A program made the position numbers and the translations under genes. The notes under the pieces were generated by a model. That model did no database searches, had not been told where the DNA came from, and saw only the letters and a program-made list of their open reading frames with translations. Below, one piece after another: positions 10,601 to 20,700 of a stretch of DNA of 32,739 bases. The stretch spans positions 1-32,739 of the forward strand of contig JAKCWW010006384.1 of NCBI GenBank assembly GCA_026260175.1. Reading direction: 5' to 3'. Positions within the stretch are counted from its first letter, which is position 1. The number at the start of each line of letters is the position of its first letter. Origin of the DNA: Reticulitermes lucifugus. Its lineage: Eukaryota > Arthropoda > Insecta > Blattodea > Rhinotermitidae.

Positions 10601-13600
10601 CTGTTACAGAAAACTTCTTTCCATTGCAAAGACTAACTGATTAAGGTGGCTTAAGGAAATAACTGCTGTTTATTCTGAGAGTGATACGGAAATGTATGTA
10701 TAAATATGCTGAGCTTTTTAATGTTTAAGCAGGTGATGATTTTAGTTGCCAGTGTTTGTTCCTAGCATACTGTGTGGCATGAAATTTTCAGCAGTGTTAC
10801 AACCAGCAGCATGTTATGCATTTATCAGTATTTTTATTTAACAAACACAACATATCAGTGCTTATTGCCACATCATCAATATTCGTGAGGTATGTCTTGG
10901 TTAGTTTGTGGTTATTTTCATGTATGGATCTGTTTTTTTAAGCAAGTAGAAAGTGTAACTTATGAAACCAAACTTCCAGTCCTGTCTTGCACCTTAAAAT
11001 TTTGCACTTGGAATAGTCCACTATATATAGAAGTTTACCAGTTTAATTTGGGTCATGTGCTCATATATATATATATCCATAATCTGGTAGCCATCTCTTT
11101 GTCTGAGTTTTATTTGTTGCTTGCATATTATTTCAGTCACCCAGGCAATGTCAAAGCTCAAAGGCACAAATGTAACAGGCACACCAAAATAACAACGAAA
11201 TTTTTACAGTGGATGTCACATCAAAGCCCACTGCATGCTGTGAGTATATGTATGCACAAGAACAACAAATATGAGGCTTAACACACTAACCTTTAACACT
11301 GATACCATAGTAGGTAATTTGATATTGTAGTGACCACAGCTCCCTACAACAGTGCTAATCAACATTGTGATGTACATCAAGTAGTGGAAGTTTTTTTTAA
11401 ATACAAACTGAAGATTACCTTTAAATATTATGAAGGTACCAAAATACATTTTGTCAAGCCCAGATCTTGGTAAAGTGGTGGGTTTTCATGCAAAAATTTC
11501 CCATTGCAGTATTTAAAAGTTAGAAATGTGTTTCGTGGCCACATAAATTTACATAGTTTTTACACACACCAAATTCTATACAGAATCTTAATATTATGTG
11601 TGGTACATGTATTAGTTTTACTAGTTGGGTTTTAATAAATCTGTGCAGAGTATTGTTATTAATTTACAGGTTTGAAGGAAAAACTGGGAAAACACTAAAC
11701 AGAATTACGTATTTTGTAGCGCATATTCAGAAGTGAAGGGATGTAGCCGTGTAGCACAGACCCATATCACATGCTTGAAACTTACAGAAGATAACGGCAA
11801 TAATTATGTCAATACTGGGAAAAGGTTTCCTCCTACAAACTTGTATAGTATGCGTAAATACAGCTGGTAGTTGCTTAGAAATTATTGGTGGCCACACTGG
11901 AGAACAACAGTGCTGTTGCATAAGTACACAGACTGTTACGACAAATGCACTAAGTGTATGAAAGTGTAAGTATAATATACTTTGATACACAATTGCTCAG
12001 TGCACAATTGTGGATCATTTAACACACTGGCTGATACAGCAGTGTGGAAAACTGTATGTGTTATTTATTACTCACCGCAGGTCTGGAGGTTTATCTAAAG
12101 TATGTTTAAAATTTTGGTTCTTTACAGAAACTCCTTTCCATTACAAAGGCCCATTAGTAAATGGTGTATATGTAAATAATTGCCATGTATTCTACAAATT
12201 CAGTGGCACCCATAAATCCACTGTATGGAAAAAATTCGGTATTATGATGACAAAGATGGTACATGCAGTAACTACAGTGGTTTAAAGGGTTAGCCTAGAC
12301 ATTTTCTGCTGTCACTGTTAACCATTGTTGTGGCCGTTTAACTTCTATTTCTTGTTCTTTCTGTCTATCATTGCCAGGTTTTTTGTTTTAGAATATTGGT
12401 ATTCTGTTGCTTTCTGTGTAATATGCAATACCTAACTGCAGTAATTTCCTACCTCTGTAGATGGTGTATTCGTAATGGTGAAGGTAAGTGGAGTATCCAC
12501 CATATGTTAGGTGGCACAGTGAACCAGGGCCCACACGTACAACAGAGATTGTATTTTTGTTATTTATTTCAAAGCTGCACTGTAATGCAATAACTGATGG
12601 CCATTCCATGAATTTGTCTTTGTAACAGTCCTGGGTGCTTTTGATTCCATGTATGTCAGGTAAGTGACAACTGTACTAGTGACCTGTTGTGCTTTTGTGA
12701 GGCAGTTTCAAATACCACTGTAATTTGATGTGTTCAGTGGCGTGGCGTGGTGTAGTGCCGCACTGAGGGGCAGTAATCACGGTGGCAGTCCCTAAGAGAA
12801 ATTAAGTGTAAACCATGAGAATTGTTTATTAAATAGCCTTTTATTACCGGTAAAAAAAAAGATTGGCATTCATGTCATTGGTCTTAAAAATATAGAGATT
12901 GTTGAGCACAGAAACTCGGAAAATTCTTTCACTTGAAGTATTCATTTTGCTGTGCATTAGACTGCTGCTGGGGGTGGTGGCGTTACTTCCGCCTACTTGG
13001 CCTATGGATGTGGTGAAGCTGGGGTGGCTGCTTTATCCCCCACCACGCCAGGCCTGTGGATGTGCTGAACTCAGGAGTGGTAATAGACTTAAATAGTGGA
13101 CGTGTCATTACTGTGCGGAGAGACGCTTTGAGTTATTGGTGTGACTTGATGCTACTAAGTTATAGGTGTACTGTGTGTCACAACAGTGGAGTAGGTGGTC
13201 CAGACACTGGTACTGCATTGGAGTGCACCAGTGGAAACGTGGGTTATAAGTGTCTCCTCCTTTATTGCAAGTTTTGCCTTCATCAAGGCCCAGCCCATTT
13301 TCGTATGATATTGTGTAAAGTGTTACATGTAGGGCTATGCTTGAAGCCTTGTACTGTAAACACACATGAATGGAGTTACAGCTCATCACATTCTTAACCT
13401 TTGCAAAAGATGGAAATGAACGGTCATCTTTGCATCCAAGTTGCTTGACTGGTGGGGAATGAGCCCTCTTTACCCACTGGCTAGGAGGCAGGAAGGTGGT
13501 GTGGACAGTGCTAAAGAGAAATTTGTCATCCTTGCTGGATATCAGACCATGGTCATTTACCCCTAGCTGGTCAAGCTGGTGTATCTATTTGATTTCGTGG

Positions 13601-14379
13601 ATGAAACTGTGAAGTTGTGACCACGGTGTTGAAGTGATATAAAAATAAGCCATAGTTAGGTGTGATGTAAGTTTTGACTTGAATTGCTCCAAGTGCTGAT
13701 GGGTTGCAAGTGACCAGTATAGGCAGGTTAACTCACTGAATCAGGTAACCATCTAACACCCATTTTTCAGGGGGGAATTTAACTTTCCTTTAATTTAAAC
13801 TTCGTTTTATTTGCTGCAAGAGTTTGATACAGCGCTTTTAAAATTGAGTCTTGTGCCCCACACTTTCATTCCCATATTGCAGTGAAATAAGAGCTTTGTG
13901 TTCTGCTAATATTATGTATGTTTTTTGTTGTTCTGCAAACTTAGATTGGCAGTATCAGTCTACGCTGACCTACAATGTGCATGTGAGAGAATAGAGCGTG
14001 AAATTTGCAATGCAAGCTGAGCGTGATGAGTTTCATTTTTCTGTTTGTTGATGTTTAGCCTAGCTGAACTATGTCCATGTTGGGTCACGCTGAGGCTTAT
14101 GTTTGGTACAGTGCCAGGCACTGGGCAGCAGAGTAAGGAGCAAATGTTGAATGACAGGCTTAATGTTCAGTAGCAGATGGAATGAGAATCAAGTATTTGT
14201 ACATAAATCCAACAATGAGAAACATTTTCTGGAGTTGGAAGGTTTCTATGGCCAATTTTGGTGCATTTGCAAACGAGGAAGAACTGGGAATCGGAGAGAT
14301 AAGATAATCTCTATATCATAGTATTTTAAAACTTGAATAATTTCAATTCAAAACAAATTACAAAAATTGCGTTCTTGTT
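7689..14379. other. 6.7 kb intergenic, no supported gene
   Basis: AT-rich, CpG-poor DNA. The longest open frames (10892-11281, 12010-12285, 13056-13397) show no recognisable domain, no splice-supported extension and no compositional shift. Nothing else could be assigned. The stretch separates the SLC17-like gene from the zinc-finger gene and may hold distal regulatory sequence that cannot be seen by eye. Confidence 0.45.
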
Positions 14380-14641
14380 TGAATTGAAAGTTGCGGGAAG
14401 AGCGTATGATGCGATTGGTTGAAGCAGACATACATTGCAATGGCGGAAGTGGAAGTGGCATCGTCGGATTCCAATATGGCAACCAAGATAACTTGGAATT
14501 GAATAGTAGTACTATATTGTATGTGTAATTATTGCTTATGCGTTTCTGTAACTTAAGAAATACGTTTTATAATTTCTTGAAACGTGATATCCTTTGCGTT
14601 AAATTTACTTTTATTGCTGAGTGCGTTTAATCACTTTCATA
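14380..14641 (+). promoter_or_regulatory. Putative promoter and 5' UTR of ZAD zinc-finger gene
   Basis: CpG dinucleotides become frequent here compared with the preceding kilobases (GCGGGAAGAGCG, TGCGATTGG, GGCGGAAG, CATCGTCGG). An inverted CCAAT box (ATTGG, 14414-14418) and an ETS-like GCGGAAGT (14443-14450) lie 190-230 bp before the start codon. This fits a CpG-containing insect promoter. The transcription start is not defined. Confidence 0.45.
14440..14502 (+). promoter_or_regulatory. Possible upstream ORF of 20 codons
   Basis: An ATG in a fair context (GCAATGG) opens a 20-codon frame, MAEVEVASSDSNMATKITWN, closed by TGA at 14500-14502. It ends 140 bp before the main ATG and is in another frame, so if transcribed it would act as a uORF that lowers main-ORF translation. 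No splice donor in it would join it to the ZAD exon. It may lie upstream of the real transcription start. Confidence 0.3.
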
Positions 14642-14776
14642 ATGACGGATGAATATAACACTACCGAAGTTTGTCGACTGTGTACAGTGAGGAGTGGTAT
14701 GCGAATGCACATATTCGATAAAGAAGGAGAACAGCGACAGTTGCTGTTTAAGATAAGGACGTGTCTACCGATTGTC
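14642..14776 (+). CDS. ZAD gene exon 1: start and first Cys pair
   Basis: The ATG at 14642 is the first after an in-frame TGA at 14618-14620, which fixes the start. The exon encodes 45 residues with the ZAD opening EVCRLC (Cys11, Cys14) and HIFDKEGEQRQLLFKIRTCLPI, split here as HIFDKEGEQ and the helix leading to CLPI. The donor is GTC|GTGAGT, phase 0, followed by a 165-bp intron. This small-intron split within the ZAD is where many insect ZAD genes are interrupted, as far as I recall. Confidence 0.9.
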
Positions 14777-17700
14777 GTGAGTGGTATATGTCATAATCTG
14801 TCAAAGGAGTTTTTGTGATACTAACGGCGGAATTGTTTTTGAACAAAGAACCGCTTATGGAATGTTGTTATTGTTAGTATTATTTCTTATTATTGTCGAT
14901 GTGATTGTTATTTTAAAAATATAATTTTGTGATAATTTCAGATCTCAAAAGATGACTCGTTACCAAAGAAAATTTGCCATCGATGTGCTTATAAACTTGA
15001 CATGTTTTATGAATTTAGGCTTAGCTGCTTAAATTCTGAGACACTGCTTAAAAATCATGTAAATAATGGGACCCAGGTAATTATTTTGATAATTCTTGAA
15101 TTGCACATTTGTACGGGTTGTACATATATCGATGTAATTTGTGCCAGAATCGATTCGTAGTAACGTAACCAGTGGTCAATAACGATTGTCCAGAAGTGCA
15201 ATGTTAATTATAACATGGGAAGTACTACGGCTTATGACATTACCCATAATTTTGCTAGCTTGAGATTGATATAACTTTATTTATTACAGCAGTATATTAC
15301 GTACGTAATTCGAGTATTATCGATATAGCTTGTAATGAAACCATTGTAACAGCCAACTAAAAACGCATAGATCGTCAAAACACCCCTAAAACTGTTTTAT
15401 TTCATATTTGTATATGAAGAACGTTTGAAATTTTGGTGTTTGTGTAATATGAAATATATTTGACATTGCCACCTCTAATCCGTGGCTGCTGTGATGTTGC
15501 GCCAATCGATGTAATACCACGATAGAGTCGATAGTGCAGTAGTCGAATATAAATGTATTGATCCCGCGAGTAGAGAGAAGTTGGTTCGTATCTCATTTGC
15601 AATTTTCTTTGTACTTCGTTTTCGGCGTTATTAATGAACGTGATCGAACATAACGTGTGAAACGGGGTGATCTAGTCTCCAATGCAATCCTAGCGTTGTT
15701 TTATAAGTGAACTGCTTCTCTTTGGAGTCCATATCTGGTAAGGACTAGGATTTAATCGAGTTTTGACAATTGAACCGGCGAATAAGTTTTGACCTTCATG
15801 GTTACGCCATGTAAGGACATTTTCTTTTATGTTGATATGCTTGATTGTGACTATATTACAGATATTGCTTTATTTTAAAGGTGGGAGTGAAATTGGACAA
15901 GATGAGTGATGTTCAGAAATTGGCATATACAGAAGCCATGCAGCAGCACATGGCACAAGCGGCAGCCTTGCAGTGCAAGGGCCAAGATGAGAAACTTGAC
16001 AGGGGGCACAATAAGGACTCCAACGAATGTCAGAACCTAATGGGAGGCCGCTTAGTTGAATATCCAACATTAAAGGTACCACATGTGTCTCAGCCACTGG
16101 GAGAGCATTATGGGAGTAAACCAAATCCAGAGTCAACATTTGTTATTCCAGATGATGGAATGGGCTTTGATGATGGAGTAAGAGTGCTTAGAGCGTTGGG
16201 AACGTGGTAAGTGAAAACTACTATTTGTTTAGCATATTTGCAGATGTGTGTAATATCAACTTGTAGTGTGTGTGTGTGTGTGTGAACTAATGTACAACAT
16301 TGGCAAAACTTACTCTCTTCTGACACTTAAAATTGTACAGTTCTTAAATATGTTTAAATACTGCTATTTCTGTAACCAAAGCAATGTTTATACATAAAAT
16401 CAATATTTATATGTAATTGAACTGGCAAATATGATCATAATACATATCTTCATTTCTGCCTTCTTTTCATCCTGTGTGTTATAGAATTCCCATCATATTA
16501 TGGTTGCCAATACAACAGTCACATAACATCAAGTTACTGTTGCTAACATACATAAGCAGAAGAGAAAATATAATCTACTAATGTTAGTCCTTCAGGTTTT
16601 GTATTAGTGACAGACTCATCACTGTTGCAAGTTACTTATAGATCACTGCACATTAACCTTTGGGTTTGTTTGTTGACATCGATTAATGTTGGTAGCTCTG
16701 ATGTCACTGTTGCTGTTTGTGTTTGTAGTTTCCATAATATTAAAACCTGTACTCAACATCTAATTAACATTTGAGTGACATACAAATATTAACTAAGCTA
16801 GAGAAACTTGTACTAGTTTCATAATAATTGCCTTTAGGTTTCCAACTATTTGCTTCTAGCATATGGCCTGGCTTGGCTGTTGGCTGAAGGACAGACTTGT
16901 GCAGTGTATGGTAACATATCCTGTTAAACAGGTACAATATGTGGAACTGAACAAGATCACGTTTTCCTCTTGTCATTATCTCCATAACAGTTCAATTTCA
17001 AATACAGGTGTGTTTGATTATATTGAAGTATGAGGCGCATCCAGAAAGTAAGTACTGTTTGGCTGTAAAAAAAATACTTGATGTAAAAAAATTTTATTCA
17101 TTGTTATCAAATTCTACATACCTTAGTCTACTTTTTGACATAAGCACCACCCACACTGAGGCTGTCGTAACGGGGCACAAGGTTTTGTATGCCCTGTTCG
17201 TAGAAGTGGGCTGCCTGGGATGTGAGCGATTTCTCAATGCTCTCCTTCAACTCGATGTCACTGTCAAACTTCTTACTGGTAAGTAATCTCTTCAGGTGCA
17301 GAACCTTGTGTCCCATTACGACAGCCTCAATGTGGGTGGTGCTCATGTCGAAAAGCAGACTAAGGTATGTAGAATTTGATAACAATGAATACAAATTTTT
17401 TACATGAAGTATATTTTTTTATAGCCAAACGGTACCCCACTTTTAAATACGAGAAGTATTACTTTCATATTAGTTTGATGCTGAACACATATTTGTGGTT
17501 TTTTTAGAGCTGAACACATTACAGCAAAATTGCATTAGTCCGACTAGCGTGGGACCAGACAGGTGGCGAATTGTCGAATATTTGAAATTATCGGACATTA
17601 CCTGTACTGACCCAAGTTCTTGCAGGCAATTTTTTGTTACTGCTTCAATTCTTGGACTGCACAACTAATGAGAAGATTATTTAATTTGGATATCTCCTTT

Positions 17701-20700
17701 ATATGCTGGTTCAAGGTCATCAGGCTCCTTCTCTGTGTTTTTTGGAGTCCTCGTAGCTAAAGAAGTTGATGGAGTAGGAGATGAGGGGTCATGAGGTACC
17801 ATCACAATGGTTGATGTACAGACACTCTTTGAGGCCTTTTGGAACATGTCCCCGAGATTTGCCTGTTTCTTTGATGAAGCTTTTTTTCTGGTAAAAAGCA
17901 TAATTTCTGGTCTTGGGACTACTCTCCTTGAGTGCCAGATTATCAGGATTTCTGAATTCTCAGATGTTGGAGTAAACGGATTTTGCTCTATATCAAAATT
18001 TGTTTTATTACAGCATTTTTAAAGACACACTTAAAAGTGCAAATGTCTTATAAATGTTTAGATGATATTCGTAAGTAGACAGATAAGTAAATAATGTGTA
18101 CTTTATTACCATTCTAATTCAGTCAGAAAAAATGAAAGTGAAAATAAGTTAAAAATTAACTTACTCACTCCACAGTACAGTGTCCTTTATGAGAAGTGTG
18201 TAGTTCCTGAGCTAGTCAAGAAATTCCCCACATTCTGTTTAATCTGAGGGTTCATTACAGTGTTTACTAGAGCTTGTCTCTATCCTAACCCAGATGAACA
18301 AAGTTTACATCTTCCTGGCCTGTTTCTTTAAGATACATTTCATTATTATTCTCCCATCTATGCCTAGGCCTTCCAAGTGGTCTCTTTCCTGCATGTTTCC
18401 CCACATTCTTTGCCAGTCTCAGCCTTGATTTGATCTCTCTGATGATACTTGTTGAGGAGTACAAATCGTGATGCTGCTTGTTTTGCTGTTGTCTCCGTCC
18501 TCCTGTTACTTCCTCCAAGTTCAGAATTGTTATTGATACACTACCATTTTGTTTTGGCATATATATGTGTTTGTGACAAAATGAAGTTTATTTCATTAAT
18601 AAGTACTTGATGCTGGTCTGCAGCAATTTTTGAACATAAGTACCAGTCTGTAATATTAAAAGTGTGAGAAATACTGACCTACAGGACAGCATTCTTTTGT
18701 CAAAATGTTATATCCACTGTGATTGTTTTCTTATGCTTTATATTGTGCCCATTTATGCTTCATGTTCACGTGGATAGGTTGTATGGTGGTTACATTCATT
18801 TCCACCAAAAACTCTTGACTGTGTTGATATTATATGTGTATTCTGCAATCAAACCAACTTGTGGAGCAGTTCGTTGTTCTGCTAATCGAGAAATCCCCTG
18901 CTTTTAAAGAACCTCTTATTCATTAGGGCCATTCTGTGCCAAACCAGCCAACACAACTCACAATCTTACATCCACTGATTTGGGATTCATGAAGTATTTT
19001 CGTGGTAGCTTTAAATTCCGCTTGGCAAACTGTTTAAGACCAATTATATGTAAAATCAAAATGCAGGATTAAATTATGCATATTAATTTTACTTATGGCA
19101 GAACTTTACTTTTTACTCTTTGTGTTGTTTGAGTGTGATTATGAGAAACTCCTTTTGTGGTCCAAATTCTTATCTCTGACATGAATTTTTTGTAAGCCTA
19201 TGACCTTTCTTACCAAATCACCAGTCTCCCATATGGCAAATGTGACATCACCCTTTGTTTCTGAAAGGTTAAAAAGAGTTTATGTTATATCTTTGCTTGA
19301 TGGTTTCCACACTTCTGCAACCAGCAGATGTGAAGACTGTTGCCAGAGAATGCTTGGAAGTTCATAAATTTTGTGCATGTGCATATATGTGTGTTTGTGC
19401 ATGCCATCCGTCTAGCAAGATGTGATTCTTCTAATTCTCTGTCTTCCAGTCGGGATAAGCACAGGTGTATGTATCAGTGTTTTGATGTGTGAACATTGGA
19501 TTTTTGGATGTGGCAACATTAGTACTAACACCATTATCGTTGCTTGTTTCATGTAAATGGTGTTCTGAATTGTTGGTTTTAAAGTATCTTCTCTGCATAA
19601 CTTTGCATTCATGACAACATTTTTGTGGTGGTACTTAAGTTGATCAGATACCTTATAGCAACTCTCCTTTACATAATTACTATGTCCTCATTTGGGGGAT
19701 GCACGTTGAGAACAAGAATATCACACCAATGTCACCCTCTCTTTTCATAAAACAACCATTGTCAACAGTATTGAGTGCTGTTGCATTATTTGATTTTGAA
19801 TTATGATGCATGTAGTGTTTTTGTTATGTTCATGAGCACCCCAGTTGTCATGAAAGCATTATTGCGTAGGAAGCTTGCATCCACCAGGAATGTAAGAGTC
19901 TGTTTTTCCCCCTGCCATTTGCTGTACCTTCATACAAGGGTCCCAAAGTGCTGACTTCCAGCTTCTAGGCAGACCTTGCAACTTCTAAACATATTTCTAA
20001 ATGTACAAGGAAGCTGTTACCTTGGAATGTTACCAGTTTGTTTGGTTTTCAGTTTGTTTTTCGTTGTGTTTCAGTTCGTGCAAAAGAGTGGATTTTCATA
20101 CATTTTTTCTTCTGTTAATTCCCTCTGATTTTAGTGCACGTTTGCACACTAGACTCTGCCTGTAAGATTCTATAAGGGAACTTCATAAACTGCATGGGGA
20201 TTTTCAGGACACCACTGTCTGTTGTTTTGTCTCTTTATATTCCTACTCAGTGTAACCAGTGCCTCATGTAAGAGAAACACAAACCTTTGTATTTTATTTT
20301 AGTCCAGCACTGGACCTGTCATTCAGCATTGTTCTTTTACACAGCACTGTTGATGAAGATTTTTTTTACAAAGCTTTCAGTAACAATTTATCCATGATGT
20401 ATACTTCAAATTCAACTTAATGCATTTGACATGTTCACTGAGATCATATGAGATGACTAACATGTAAATGCCTGTGCCATCCACTTAGGTATCAGCAGTA
20501 ACACAAGGATAGTATTTATCTTCTGTGCCTGTGCATACTGATATTGTAGTTTCCTGAACTCACAGGCATGATAAATCTACATTTGTGTATTTTTTCCCCC
20601 ATGCCTGTTACATCTCCTGCCCATTCAATTTGTTTCTATTTAGTCACTTTTACAGTATTAAGAAAAGCGTAGAAGTTGTGAAACATTGTTTAAGTAAGCC

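Noticed and set aside
10892-11281. 129-codon open frame on the + strand
   Set aside because: No recognisable domain or repeat of residues, no plausible splice extension, and AT-rich composition like its surroundings. A random open frame of this length is expected in a 33-kb AT-rich window.
12010-12285. 91-codon open frame with transporter-like feel
   Set aside because: Translation shows no family motif and no flanking splice sites that would extend it.
13056-13397. 113-codon open frame, Cys-rich
   Set aside because: The cysteines come from TG-rich DNA and show no zinc-finger or secreted-peptide spacing. It has no signal peptide and the overlapping minus-strand frame is just as long.
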